A DNA stretch of 62,507 nucleotides, from NCBI RefSeq assembly GCF_026183675.1, contig NZ_JAPIVK010000025.1, positions 1 to 62,507 on the forward strand. Reading direction: 5' to 3'. This document shows, piece after piece, positions 18,377 to 28,152 of the stretch. This stretch comes from Microbulbifer halophilus (GTDB lineage: Bacteria > Pseudomonadota > Gammaproteobacteria > Pseudomonadales > Cellvibrionaceae). Position numbers and translations under genes: made by a program. A model generated the notes under the pieces. It searched no databases. It was given only the letters and a program-made list of their open reading frames with translations, and was not told the origin of the DNA. Each line of letters opens with the position of its first letter. Position 1 is the first letter of the stretch.

Positions 18377-21097
18377 ATGGACAATAACGTGAAGATTTTT
18401 GAACTTCCGGATAGGTATATTCCCGGCGCCATTGCCGTTGAGCATGATTGCCTGTGGTTGTTGAATAGAAGTGCCATATCCTACACGAACACCCGCGGAC
18501 GGAAAATCCGCCACGGTGAAATTTATCGTGAGCGCGTGCATGGTCGTGGCTATGGGTCAATGCCATTACCTGAAACCCCTGAGGGACGCGAAGAATCGCA
18601 TCCACAAGCTATTGCGTTGCAGACAAATGACGATAACGCACTCAGCTACGTTTGGGTGAGCGATTATGGTGCGGGCTATGTTTATTGCCTCGATCCCGAA
18701 GATCTTGGATCTGCTGAAAAAAATCTGACGTTCGACCTTGGCGAAAAATCCAGGCCGACTGGCATCGCCTGGGATAATTGGAGGAAGTTTATTTGGGTGG
18801 CGGATGAGGCTGGACGATTGGTCGCCATTGATACCAACCCGTTAGGAATTCTGGATGAACTAACAGTATCTCGTCCGGGTTCAAAGATCATCCAGGTAGC
18901 CGTTGTGGAAGAAGGAGTCTGGTTTACGGAGGCCGGAACGGGAAAAGTCTGTTTCCATTGCATGGACCAAATGGAAGAGATCACAGAATTAGCTCTCACA
19001 CCTGAGAATCCTGTAAGTAGCTCGCCTTTCGGGCTTGCGACTTGCGACGGCCGTTTGTGGATTACGGAGTATCGACGCAGAGAGTTGTGGGTTATTGATG
19101 ATATTACCATAGCTACCGTAGCTCCTGAGGAAATGAAGCCGCGCAAAGTTGCGAGTTTTGACAAGGGATATTGGCCAACCGATATCATTGTGGACGCAGC
19201 GGGATATCTCTGGGTTAACCTGGATGGTGGTGGGAATACATTTTCTACAGTAGTTCAATTTACAGATACCGGTGATTTCGTCAAAAGGTATGATCTTGGC
19301 AGGAACAATCACCCTTTGGGCGGGATCGCCTATGATGTGATTTGGGATAAAATCTGGATTTCCGATGCGGAGCCCAATCATCGCTATTTGGCTCTAACGC
19401 CAATCGATCAGATCAAGCCGGCCCGGAACGGCAATGTCCGGATCGCGACAAGCCCTAAAGCTGGAGCAGCTCTTCAAGGTGAACTGTTTCCCGAGTTTAC
19501 GGTTGCAGTCACGGAGAACGAAAAGCCTGTCGAGAGACACATTACCCTGACCGTTGAGCCATCAGACAAGGCCCTCTTCCGGGATAGCTCTAATCAGAGC
19601 TGTCTCACCGTTAAAACGGACGCGACCACGGGTAAAGCTGTCGTAAAGACACTGCAAGTTAAGGCTGGTGCTGCTAAAGGCGAGATTGCAGTCAAGGCCA
19701 CGACGCGCGGTTTCTCACCCAAGCAAGTCGAAACCATTTTCACCGGTACTATCGGCGAAATCTCGATCACGGCAAGCTCGAAAGCCGGAAAAGCTGTTCC
19801 AGGTGAATTGTTTCATGAATTCTCGATCACAGTCACGGGAGATGGAAAGCCTCTTGCGGGAAGAGATGTGACTCTGAGCATCGAACCTTCAAGCAAGGCT
19901 TCGTTCGAAGGAAATAAAAGCAGCATCACGGTTCCAACGGGAAAGGACGGAACGGTGATCGTAAATATGCTAAGGGCGGCGATGGATGCCACCGCAGGCG
20001 ATACCTTTACCATCGAGGCCACGACGATCGGCTTCGAGGAGCCCGTCACCATTTTTACCGGCACGGTTGGCGAAATCTCGATCACGGCAGTCCCGAAAAC
20101 TGGAAGGGCCGCTCCAGGTGAGTTGTTTGATGCATTTACAGTTATCACCATGGGCGCCGAAAGGCCTGTCGAGAGACAGGTCACTTTGAGCATAGAGCCG
20201 TCAGGCAAGGCTTCGTTCGAGGGCAACAAAAACAGTATCACAGTTCAAACGGGCAAGGACGGAAAGGCTGATATAACGACGCTGAGAGCGGCAGCGGATG
20301 CCATCAAGGACGATACCATTACAATCACGGCCAGGGCTGGTCACAAGGATCCCGGCCCTGTTTATATTGGTGTTATCGGCGACCGCCATATTGCCAACAT
20401 TACCGGCATTACTCCGATAAAGGACGAGGAGGAAACAGTCGCCTTTGGAACAGATTTCAAGAACCTCGAGGCCCAGGTGGAAGGGGCCGGATCTGCTCAT
20501 GCCGAGGTGGTTTTCAGAATTGACGCGGGAGCGGAACACGCGGCTTTCAGGCAGGGCCAGGCCGGCGCGACCGAATATACCACACAGGCCGGTTCCGACG
20601 GCATCGCCAGGGCCGGCCTCTACGCCCTCGAAAAAGCTGGAGATGTGACTGTCAGTGTCTATCCAAAGACACTGGGTGCCGCTGCAAAGAAGACGTTCAA
20701 AATACGACATATCGTTCCCCTGCCGGACAAGATCCAGGCGAGCGAAGCCATGGGCATCTATGTCGGTCAGCCCTCGCATTACTTCCCCCTGAAAGTTCTT
20801 GCCGGTTCCACTCCGGTGCCCAATGTGGTGGTCCAGGTCATTGTTCGTTCCGTAGGATCGGAGGCGCAAGGTGTGCATTTCGGGGAGAAGGGCAAGCCCG
20901 ACGACCCCACTGTCAAAGAAGTCCGACTCCGGACCGACCGGAATGGGCAGGCCGCGATCGGGGCCGGGGCGGAGTACTTCATTACAAGCCCAAAACCGGG
21001 GCACGTGGACATCCGCTTTGCAGTCATCCAGCCCGCCGGCGCGACGAAAGCGGCCTGGGATATTACTGCCAATGTCGAGAGAGAGATGGTGGTTTGA
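18377..21097 (+). CDS. Vgb-type beta-propeller + triple Ig-like paralogue
   Basis: A 906-residue family member starting MDNNVKIFELP. The propeller spans about residues 10-350 (VWVSDYGAGYVYCLDPED, IWVADEAGRLVAIDTNP, VWFTEAGTGKVCFH, LWITEYRRRELWVIDD, IWISDAEPNHRYLALTP). Three successive Ig-like (Big_1-type) modules occupy ~352-650, each marked by PGELF...F.V and a SFEGNKSSITV- or LFRDSSNQSCLTV-like strand, and the shared C-terminal module follows (~660-906). No signal peptide or membrane segment. The C-terminal third is nearly identical in DNA to the preceding paralogue, while the propeller is closer to the first gene at 9266, so this is a mosaic. Function unknown. Confidence 0.8.
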   Translation: MDNNVKIFELPDRYIPGAIAVEHDCLWLLNRSAISYTNTRGRKIRHGEIYRERVHGRGYGSMPLPETPEGREESHPQAIALQTNDDNALSYVWVSDYGAGYVYCLDPEDLGSAEKNLTFDLGEKSRPTGIAWDNWRKFIWVADEAGRLVAIDTNPLGILDELTVSRPGSKIIQVAVVEEGVWFTEAGTGKVCFHCMDQMEEITELALTPENPVSSSPFGLATCDGRLWITEYRRRELWVIDDITIATVAPEEMKPRKVASFDKGYWPTDIIVDAAGYLWVNLDGGGNTFSTVVQFTDTGDFVKRYDLGRNNHPLGGIAYDVIWDKIWISDAEPNHRYLALTPIDQIKPARNGNVRIATSPKAGAALQGELFPEFTVAVTENEKPVERHITLTVEPSDKALFRDSSNQSCLTVKTDATTGKAVVKTLQVKAGAAKGEIAVKATTRGFSPKQVETIFTGTIGEISITASSKAGKAVPGELFHEFSITVTGDGKPLAGRDVTLSIEPSSKASFEGNKSSITVPTGKDGTVIVNMLRAAMDATAGDTFTIEATTIGFEEPVTIFTGTVGEISITAVPKTGRAAPGELFDAFTVITMGAERPVERQVTLSIEPSGKASFEGNKNSITVQTGKDGKADITTLRAAADAIKDDTITITARAGHKDPGPVYIGVIGDRHIANITGITPIKDEEETVAFGTDFKNLEAQVEGAGSAHAEVVFRIDAGAEHAAFRQGQAGATEYTTQAGSDGIARAGLYALEKAGDVTVSVYPKTLGAAAKKTFKIRHIVPLPDKIQASEAMGIYVGQPSHYFPLKVLAGSTPVPNVVVQVIVRSVGSEAQGVHFGEKGKPDDPTVKEVRLRTDRNGQAAIGAGAEYFITSPKPGHVDIRFAVIQPAGATKAAWDITANVEREMVV

Positions 21098-21216
21098 TGG
21101 TTGCTTCAGCCAGTGCAGTTGGTTCGGCCGCGTTGGTCGTACAAGGCCGCCGCAACGATGCCACAGAGTTTCGGATATTTTTGAAAGAGGGCTGCGACGA
21201 TGAAGACCGAAGATAG
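21097..21216 (+). CDS. 39-residue ORF bridging two large genes
   Basis: The ATG overlaps the upstream stop codon (TGATG) and the ORF ends 17 bp inside the next large gene. It therefore covers the whole 102-bp gap and could couple translation of the two. Its start (MVASASAVGSAALVVQ) matches the short ORF at 18129. The rest is charged (EGCDDEDRR). No domain is recognised; it may be just a consequence of the duplicated downstream sequence. Confidence 0.3.
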   Translation: MVASASAVGSAALVVQGRRNDATEFRIFLKEGCDDEDRR

Positions 21217-24200
21217 CGGTGCGGTTTTGATGCGGGAGGACCGCGTGGCGGAGACAGGCGCATCCGGCGTACAAACTCCACGGCGCGCAACGGGCGGCAG
21301 TGAGAGGGCGCCGGTGGCGGTGAACGGTGAAACGGCGGCGTCGCCGGGGGAGGATCGGGTGCTGGCCGGGGAGGCGGCGGTGGCGCGCCGCGGCGCCGAA
21401 GTCGTTGTGCGGCAGCGCTCGACGGTGGCGGTGATCGCCTTCGACGAGCTGTCGCTGGGCGCGGATGCCACGCTGCGGCTGGAACAGCCGGGCGCAGCGT
21501 CGCTGACGGTGCTTGTGGTGCGCGGCGGCGTGGCCTCGACGCTGGCTGGGCGGCTGGAAGCGCCGGGCCGGGTGGTTTTGAGCAATCCGCAGGGCGTGGT
21601 ATTTGCGCCGGGCGCAGAGCTGGTGGTCGCGGGCCTGGTGGCGGCCGCGCACGAGCTGGAGAATGCCTCCAGCCCGATGGCTTCCGACGCCCGGTTGCGC
21701 TTTGGCGGCGGTGCCACCTCTGCAATCGTGGAGAACGCGGGCGCGATTCGCACGGCCGAGGCCGGGTTTGTCGCCCTGGTGGGCCCCGAGGTGCGGCAGG
21801 GCGGCACGATTGTCGCGCCCCGCGGCCGGGTGGCGCTGGCGGCATGTGCCGGCTGTGCGGTGACGCCGGAGTCGGAGGAGCCGGTCGGTTTTGCGCCCGG
21901 AGATGAGCTGGCCGCCCGCGACAGCGGCGCCGGAATGGTCGTGCAGAGGGGCCGCATTGCGGCCGAGGGCGTGGATGAGGCCGGCCGGCCGGTGGCCGGG
22001 GGCGGACGCATCGCCATTACGGGGGGCCATGTCGGTCTCGGCGGCACGGTGAGCGTATCCGGCAGCGCGGGCGGGTGCCTCGCGGTGACGTCGTCGGGAC
22101 TGTTGTCGCTGGGGGAGCGGGTCGAGGCCAGGGGCCTCGCCGGCGCCGGGGGCCAGGTCCACTACCAGGCCGCGCGCGTGGTGGAGACCGCCACTGCGCG
22201 GACGGACGCTTCGGGCAGCACGGATGGCGGCGCCGTCTCCCTGGTGGCGCGGGCGGACCTGCTGAGTTCCGGCACCTATAGCGCCGCCGGCGCCTCCGGG
22301 GTTGGCGGGCGGATCGATATGACGGCGGCCAATGTGCGGCTGCTGTCGGCGCGGCTTGTCGCGTCCGGGCCGCGCCGGGGCGGCCTGGTGCGCATCGGCG
22401 GGGCGTTTCGGGGCGGCAAGGTGGCGGATGTGCGCCGGCCCGAACATGCGGCCTTTGTCGGGCGCTGGGGCGCACTGCCGGACCTCGCCACGGCCGAGAG
22501 CAACTTTTTCAATGACGACACGGCGATCGATGTGTCGTCCCTATCCGGTATGGGCGGCACGGCGGTGATCTGGTCGGACGTCGAGACGACCTTTCTCGGC
22601 GGGATTGTGGCGGCCGGCAAGACCGGCGGCGGCGCGGTGGAGATCTCCTCCGCCGGCGAGTTGCGTCGGGCGCAGTTGTTGAATGTGAAGGTCGGCAAGG
22701 GCCAGTTGTTGCTCGACCCAAAATATCTCACCGTGGGGGCGGAAGCGCAGCACTGGGTGCCGCACTACATCATCGGCCCCGGGGTGGACCCCCTCAAAAG
22801 CGAAAAGGATCCCAAGCGTGAGGTCAACCAAAAACTTCAGCAAGCCTCACCGTATTTCGGCGCGTCGGCGGCGCTGAATGCCGCGGGAACGCGGCTCGCC
22901 GTGGGCGCGTTCACCGGAGACAAGGGCTCTGTGTACGGTGCCGTCTATCTGTTCAGCTTCAAGACCGTCAACTTCGGTGGCGCCGCGCTTATCGGCACCG
23001 TCGGCAAGGGCCACGATATCGATGTGCAGGACCTCAAGGGTGGCGAGCAGTTTGGCAGGTCCGTGGCGCTGAATGCCGCCGGAACGCGGCTCGTCGTCGG
23101 CGCCGCGGTCACAGAGCAAAAAACCGGCGCGGTCTATCTGTTCAAATTCAAGGACGGCGACTTCGGTGGCGGTCAAGCCGCCGGCATCATCGGCCACCCC
23201 ACGGCAGCCAACGCCATCAAGGTGCCGAAACTTCAGCCGGGCAGCTACTTCGGCTGGTCGGTGGCCCTGAATGCCGACGGAACGCGGCTGGCCGTTGGCG
23301 CATGGGGCGACAGGGGCGAGGACAACTCAAACGCCAATACCGGTGCGGTCCATCTGTTCCAATTCAAGGACGGGGACTTCGGTGATTGTCAGCACGCCGG
23401 CGTTATCGGCAGAGGCTACAAGGAGCGCACGGATACCAGTGTGGATCTCCCACCGGGCGCCAACTTTGGCATATCGTTGGCGCTGAATGGGGATGGAACG
23501 CGGATGGCCGTCGGCGCGAGGAGGGCGGGCGCCGTGGGTGCGGTCTACCTGTTCAAGTTTGCGACCCGCGAGCCGGGGCCCGCCAAACTGGCCGCTCGCA
23601 TCGGCAAAGGCCTCACAGGGCCGGACCTTGTCGCCCTGGGGGAACTGCATGGGGAGTTCGGTACCTCGGTGGCGCTGAATGCCGACGGAACGCTTCTGGC
23701 CGTCGGCGCAAAGGGCGATGCCGGCTCGGCGCCAACGCAAAATGCCGGCGCGGTGTACGTGTTCGGCTTTGCGGACCGGGACTTCGGTGGCGGCAAGCTC
23801 AAGGGTATCCTCGGCAGAGGCTATCGGCGGGCCGACGATGTCGATATGGCGAAGCTTAAGGAGAATGACTATTTTGGCACGTCTGTGGCGCTGAACGCCT
23901 ATGGCACACGTATGGTCGTCGGCTATGCGCTCACCGGTTCACCCGGGGTCTACCTGTTCACCGCCGGAGACGAGAATCTCTCCGGGTATTTTCAGTATCA
24001 CAACCATCAGTCTCAAACCGAAGCGGTGAAGGGGGAGGCCATTGCCGGGGTCCTGGCCGGCGGAACGGCGGTGACCCTGCAGGCGCTGAACGACATCACG
24101 GTCGATGCGCCGATCGACCTGGTGGCGGGCGCCTCTGCGGTTGCGGCGTTGACGCTGCAGGCCGGCAGGTCGGTGCATGTGAATGCGGATATTCTCACCC

Positions 24201-27200
24201 GCGGCGGCAAGGTGACGCTGAGCGCCAACGAGGATATCTCGCAAATTCCCGGTGCGAGCCTCAACCAGGATCCGGGCACGGGGGAGATAACGCTGGCCGC
24301 GCACAAGACCATCGATGCGGGATCCGGCGCGGTGGCACTGCGGTTGAACGCGGATCCGCGGTTGGTCAACCATGACATCGGCGATATTACGCTGTCCGGT
24401 GCTATCCGGGGCGGCAGCATCCAGGTGATCTCCGATGCCGCGGCGGTGGGCAAAGACAAGAGCGTGGTGCTGGCGCAGGGCGCGTCGCTGGCGGCTGGCG
24501 GCAAGGGCGATGCGTTGGTGATATCGGCGCCCGTGTTCGACAACCGGGCGGGGTCGCAGGCGCTGTCCGCCGCGTCCGGGCGGTGGCTGGTGTGGTCGGT
24601 CAAACCGGGAAAGGACCCGCTCGCCGGGCTGTCCCCGGACTTCAAGCAGTACTACGCCAAGTACGGCACGACCACCCCGGAGCAGGCGACCGGCAACGGC
24701 CTCCTGTACAGCGCGGGGGCGCCAGGGATAACGGTGAACCTCACCGGCGAGGTCAAAAAGCCCTACGACGGCAACGCCGATGCGAAGCTGGATGACGGCA
24801 ACTATACCGTCGCCGGCTTGATGGCAGGGGAGACGCTGAGCGGCCCGAAGGCGGGGACCTACGACGACAAGAAAGCGGGCACGGGCAAGCTGGTGACGGT
24901 GGACGCGCCCGGCAACGAATTTGCCGTCAAGGCGTTGAATGGCCAAGTCAACGTCTACGGCTATCAGTTCCCCCGCCAGTTGAGCGGGAAAGTCGGCACC
25001 ATTGAAAAGAAGGATCTGCACGTGACGGGTGTGGCGGTTGCAGACAAGGACGAAGACGGCAGCGACACCGCGACGGTGACCAACCCCGGCACTATCGACA
25101 AGCGGGATCTCGCCGACCCCAATGACGCCGTGCAACTGGTCACCGCGAAGGTGCAGGGGAAGTTTGCGCAGAAGGGCGAGGGCCACAATATCGAGGTGAG
25201 GCTGAGCGGCTACGCCCTCTCGGGGGCCGATGCGGGAAACTACAAAATCGTGGTTCCGGCGGTCACGGCCAGCATCCGGAAGTCGTCGGTGAGGACCCTG
25301 ACCGTCGCGCTGCTGGGTGCAGTGGGTGAGGTGCACAAGGTCTATGACGGGACCACCGCGGTGACCGCGCCGCCCGCCAAGCTGAACTGCGAACTCAAAG
25401 GGTTGGACGCTGCCGACAAGGGCCAGGTTGAAGTTGACTGGTCCCGGGCGACCATGACGTTTGCCGACAAAAATGTCGGGACCTCCAAGCAGGTGACAGT
25501 GTCCGGGCTTGACTTGAAGGGCGCAGCAGCCGGCAAGTACAAGCTGCCGGCGGCGCAGGTGAGCGGAAATATCGGCGCTATCGACAAGGCGCCGCTGCCG
25601 GTATCGGGCGTGAGTGCCGCGGACAAGGTCTACGACGGGACCGTCAGTGCGGCGCTGAGCGGCGGCACCATCCAGCCGCTGGGCCAGGACAAGGTGACGC
25701 TGGAGGCGACCCATGCGGCGGGCACGTTCGCGAGCAAGAACGTGGGCCAGCATATCGCCGTGACGGCCAGCGGCTATAGCATCACTGGGGCGGATGCGGG
25801 CAACTACGATCTCAAGCCACCGCAGGGGGTGACCGCGACGATCACGGCCAAGCCACTGCCGGTATCGGGCGTGAGCGCCGCGGACAAGATCTACGACGGG
25901 ACCGACAGTGCGACGCTGAGCGGCGGCAGCATCCAGCCGCTTGGCCAGGACAAGGTGACGCTGGTGGCGACCCATGCGGCGGGCAAATTCGCGAGCAAGG
26001 ACGTGGGCCAGCATATCGCGGTAACGGCGAGCGGCTATACGATCAGCGGCGCGGATGCGGGCAACTACGGTCTCAGGCCGCCGCAGGGCTTGACCGCGAC
26101 CATCGCGGCCAGGCCGCTGACCGCGACCCTGACGGGAGATGTGCGCAAAGTCTACGACGGCACGGTGGCGGCGACGCTCGGCGCCGCCAATATCCAGCTT
26201 GCGGGCCTTGTCGCCGGCGAGACGCTGGCGGCGGACACGGGCCGGGCCACGGCGGCCTACGCCGACAAGCGTGTCGGCGTCGGCAAGCCAGTGACGGTGT
26301 CCGGGCTCGCTCTCGGCGGCGCGGGTGCCGGCAACTACAGTCTGCCGGCGACACCGGTGAGCGCCAATATCGGCGCTATCGACAAGAAGCAGCTGCACGT
26401 AACGGGCGTGGCGGTTGCGGACAAGGACGAAGACGGCAGAAACACCGCGACGGTGACCAACCCCGGGGACATCGACAAGCGGGATCTCGCCGACCCCCAC
26501 GATGCCGTGCAACTGGTCACCGCGAAGGTGCAGGGGCAGTTTGCGCAGGCGGGCGAGGGCCACAATATCAAGGTGACGCTGAGCGGCTACGCCCTCTCGG
26601 GGGCCGATGCGGAAAACTACAAAATCGTGGTTCCGGCGGTCACGGCCAGCATCCGGAAGCCGTCGGTGAAGACCCTGACCGTCACACTGCTGGGTGCGGT
26701 AGGTGAGGTGCACAAGGTCTACGATGGGACTGCCGCGGTAACCGCGCCGCCCGCCAAGCTGAACTGCGAACTCAAAGGGTTGGACGCTGCCGACAAGGGC
26801 CAGGTTGAAATTGACTGGTCCCGGGCGACCATGACGTTTGCCGACAAAAATGTCGGGACCTCCAAGCAGGTGACGGTGTCCGGGCTTGTGCTGAAAGGGG
26901 CGAAGGCCAGCAAGTACAAGCTTCCGGCAACGCCGGTGAGCGGGAATGTCGGCATCATCAAGCCGGCGCCGCTGCCTGTGTCGGGCGTGACGGTCGCGGA
27001 CAAGGTCTATGATGGGACCGACAGTGCGGCGCTGAGCGGCGGCACCATCCAGCCGCTTGGCCACGACAAGGTGACGCTGGAGGCGACCCATGCGGCGGGC
27101 AGGTTCGGGAGCAAGAACGCGGGCACGCACGCGGTGACGGCACACGGGTATACGCTCAGCGGGGCGGATGCGGGGAACTATGCTCTCGCGCAGCCAACGG

Positions 27201-28006
27201 GGTTGACGGCGACCATCACCAAGAAGGCGCTGGCGGCGGCGCTGACCGGCAAGGTTCACAAGGTTTATGACGGGAACGAGACGGCGCCGGTCAAGACCGG
27301 CGACATCCATCTGTCGGGTGTCGTTCACAGCGAGACGGTGACGGTGGCGCTCGACCGGGCGAGCGCGGCGTTTGCCGACAAGCGGGCCGGGACTCCCAAG
27401 CAAGTGAAGGTCTCCGGGCTGGCGCTCGCCGGGAAGGACGCCGGCAACTACGAGCTCGCCGCGCCGCAGGTGAGCGCGAATGTGGGCACCATCGACCAGG
27501 CGCCCCTTCAGGTATCGGGCGTGAGCGCCGAGGACAAGGTCTATGACGGCGCTCCGGCCGCGACGTTGCACGGCGGCACCGTCCAGCCGTTGGCCGGAGA
27601 TGCGGTGCAATTGGAGACGGCGGCTGCGAAGGGAACCTTTGCGACCAAGGACGTGGGCCAGCATATCGCCGTAACGGCGAGCGGCTATACGATCAGCGGG
27701 GCGGATGCGGGAAACTATTACCTCAAGCCGCCAACCACCGCGGCGAGCATCACGCCGAAGCTGTTGACGGTCACGGTGGAACATGCCTTTCGCCGCGCGC
27801 ACCAGCCAAACCCGGCATTCCGCTATACGATCAGCGGCTTTGTGCCCGGCGAGGACCAGACGAGCGCGAAGGTCACCGGCATTCAGGTCACGACCGCGGC
27901 CGACGCCAATTCTCACCACGGCGAATATCCAATCAAGGCCAGTGGCGGATCGGCGCCGAACTACACCTTCAAATATATCGATGGCGTCCTTACGATTCAT
28001 CGCTGA
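21200..28006 (+). CDS. giant FHA-domain / FG-GAP / YDG-MBG repeat protein
   Basis: A 2268-residue repetitive protein. Residues ~50-215 form a haemagglutination-activity (TpsA/FHA) domain (RVVLSNPQGVVFAPGAELVV, then an AGAIRTAEAGFVALVGP segment), followed by beta-helix-like sequence to ~500. Residues ~540-930 contain about seven FG-GAP/integrin-like propeller repeats (YFGWSVALNADGTRLAVGA, AVYLFKF). Residues ~1175-2190 carry eleven YDG-type repeats (VHKVYDGTTAVTA, SGVSAADKVYDGT), two with degenerate DEDG cores, and the end is an MBG domain (YTISGFVPGEDQTSAKVTG). Such proteins are normally two-partner-secreted adhesins. Here no signal peptide is visible (start MKTEDSGAVLMRED) and no TpsB partner is in the window. 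It is richer in G+C than the preceding paralogues, so its origin probably differs. Surface adhesion is inferred. Confidence 0.85.
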   Translation: MKTEDSGAVLMREDRVAETGASGVQTPRRATGGSERAPVAVNGETAASPGEDRVLAGEAAVARRGAEVVVRQRSTVAVIAFDELSLGADATLRLEQPGAASLTVLVVRGGVASTLAGRLEAPGRVVLSNPQGVVFAPGAELVVAGLVAAAHELENASSPMASDARLRFGGGATSAIVENAGAIRTAEAGFVALVGPEVRQGGTIVAPRGRVALAACAGCAVTPESEEPVGFAPGDELAARDSGAGMVVQRGRIAAEGVDEAGRPVAGGGRIAITGGHVGLGGTVSVSGSAGGCLAVTSSGLLSLGERVEARGLAGAGGQVHYQAARVVETATARTDASGSTDGGAVSLVARADLLSSGTYSAAGASGVGGRIDMTAANVRLLSARLVASGPRRGGLVRIGGAFRGGKVADVRRPEHAAFVGRWGALPDLATAESNFFNDDTAIDVSSLSGMGGTAVIWSDVETTFLGGIVAAGKTGGGAVEISSAGELRRAQLLNVKVGKGQLLLDPKYLTVGAEAQHWVPHYIIGPGVDPLKSEKDPKREVNQKLQQASPYFGASAALNAAGTRLAVGAFTGDKGSVYGAVYLFSFKTVNFGGAALIGTVGKGHDIDVQDLKGGEQFGRSVALNAAGTRLVVGAAVTEQKTGAVYLFKFKDGDFGGGQAAGIIGHPTAANAIKVPKLQPGSYFGWSVALNADGTRLAVGAWGDRGEDNSNANTGAVHLFQFKDGDFGDCQHAGVIGRGYKERTDTSVDLPPGANFGISLALNGDGTRMAVGARRAGAVGAVYLFKFATREPGPAKLAARIGKGLTGPDLVALGELHGEFGTSVALNADGTLLAVGAKGDAGSAPTQNAGAVYVFGFADRDFGGGKLKGILGRGYRRADDVDMAKLKENDYFGTSVALNAYGTRMVVGYALTGSPGVYLFTAGDENLSGYFQYHNHQSQTEAVKGEAIAGVLAGGTAVTLQALNDITVDAPIDLVAGASAVAALTLQAGRSVHVNADILTRGGKVTLSANEDISQIPGASLNQDPGTGEITLAAHKTIDAGSGAVALRLNADPRLVNHDIGDITLSGAIRGGSIQVISDAAAVGKDKSVVLAQGASLAAGGKGDALVISAPVFDNRAGSQALSAASGRWLVWSVKPGKDPLAGLSPDFKQYYAKYGTTTPEQATGNGLLYSAGAPGITVNLTGEVKKPYDGNADAKLDDGNYTVAGLMAGETLSGPKAGTYDDKKAGTGKLVTVDAPGNEFAVKALNGQVNVYGYQFPRQLSGKVGTIEKKDLHVTGVAVADKDEDGSDTATVTNPGTIDKRDLADPNDAVQLVTAKVQGKFAQKGEGHNIEVRLSGYALSGADAGNYKIVVPAVTASIRKSSVRTLTVALLGAVGEVHKVYDGTTAVTAPPAKLNCELKGLDAADKGQVEVDWSRATMTFADKNVGTSKQVTVSGLDLKGAAAGKYKLPAAQVSGNIGAIDKAPLPVSGVSAADKVYDGTVSAALSGGTIQPLGQDKVTLEATHAAGTFASKNVGQHIAVTASGYSITGADAGNYDLKPPQGVTATITAKPLPVSGVSAADKIYDGTDSATLSGGSIQPLGQDKVTLVATHAAGKFASKDVGQHIAVTASGYTISGADAGNYGLRPPQGLTATIAARPLTATLTGDVRKVYDGTVAATLGAANIQLAGLVAGETLAADTGRATAAYADKRVGVGKPVTVSGLALGGAGAGNYSLPATPVSANIGAIDKKQLHVTGVAVADKDEDGRNTATVTNPGDIDKRDLADPHDAVQLVTAKVQGQFAQAGEGHNIKVTLSGYALSGADAENYKIVVPAVTASIRKPSVKTLTVTLLGAVGEVHKVYDGTAAVTAPPAKLNCELKGLDAADKGQVEIDWSRATMTFADKNVGTSKQVTVSGLVLKGAKASKYKLPATPVSGNVGIIKPAPLPVSGVTVADKVYDGTDSAALSGGTIQPLGHDKVTLEATHAAGRFGSKNAGTHAVTAHGYTLSGADAGNYALAQPTGLTATITKKALAAALTGKVHKVYDGNETAPVKTGDIHLSGVVHSETVTVALDRASAAFADKRAGTPKQVKVSGLALAGKDAGNYELAAPQVSANVGTIDQAPLQVSGVSAEDKVYDGAPAATLHGGTVQPLAGDAVQLETAAAKGTFATKDVGQHIAVTASGYTISGADAGNYYLKPPTTAASITPKLLTVTVEHAFRRAHQPNPAFRYTISGFVPGEDQTSAKVTGIQVTTAADANSHHGEYPIKASGGSAPNYTFKYIDGVLTIHR
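25021..27097 (+). repeat. in-frame 1377-bp-period duplication inside the FHA/MBG gene
   Basis: Sequence from 25021 recurs from 26398 with an exact offset of 1377 bp (459 codons), and near-identity is seen for several hundred bases. The blocks starting GTGCACAAGG at 25331 and 26708 keep the same offset. The duplicated block carries four to five YDG repeats. Confidence 0.75.
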
Positions 28007-28029
28007 ATGCTTTGCTTTTGCCGCGAGGG

Positions 28030-28152
28030 CATATATCGCTAAACCACTGAGAAGGGAGTCCGCTCATGGACGACAACTTGACGGCCATTTCGCTGGCGGC
28101 AGGAACAGATGCCGGCGGTATCGCCATCGCTCCCGATGGCACCGTGTGGGTC
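28030..28152 (+). repeat. duplicated leader, copy 1
   Basis: About 120 bp covering the ribosome binding site (GAAGGGAG) and first 29 codons of the truncated paralogue. It recurs with few differences at 28836-28960. Confidence 0.7.

Noticed and set aside
9266..21097. Virginiamycin B lyase (streptogramin resistance) function for the propeller proteins
   Set aside because: Only the repeated propeller strand pattern is shared; the proteins are three times longer, multidomain and paralogous, and the lyase active site could not be identified.
25300..27700. Regularly spaced repeats that could be mistaken for an array of CRISPR type
   Set aside because: Repeats are in-frame protein repeats of ~80-100 codons with diverged copies, not short identical direct repeats with unique spacers.
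23939..28000. 1353-codon open frame on the minus strand opposite the FHA/MBG gene
   Set aside because: Low-complexity Arg/His/Val-rich shadow caused by repeat and codon bias; the plus-strand frame has clear YDG/MBG repeats.
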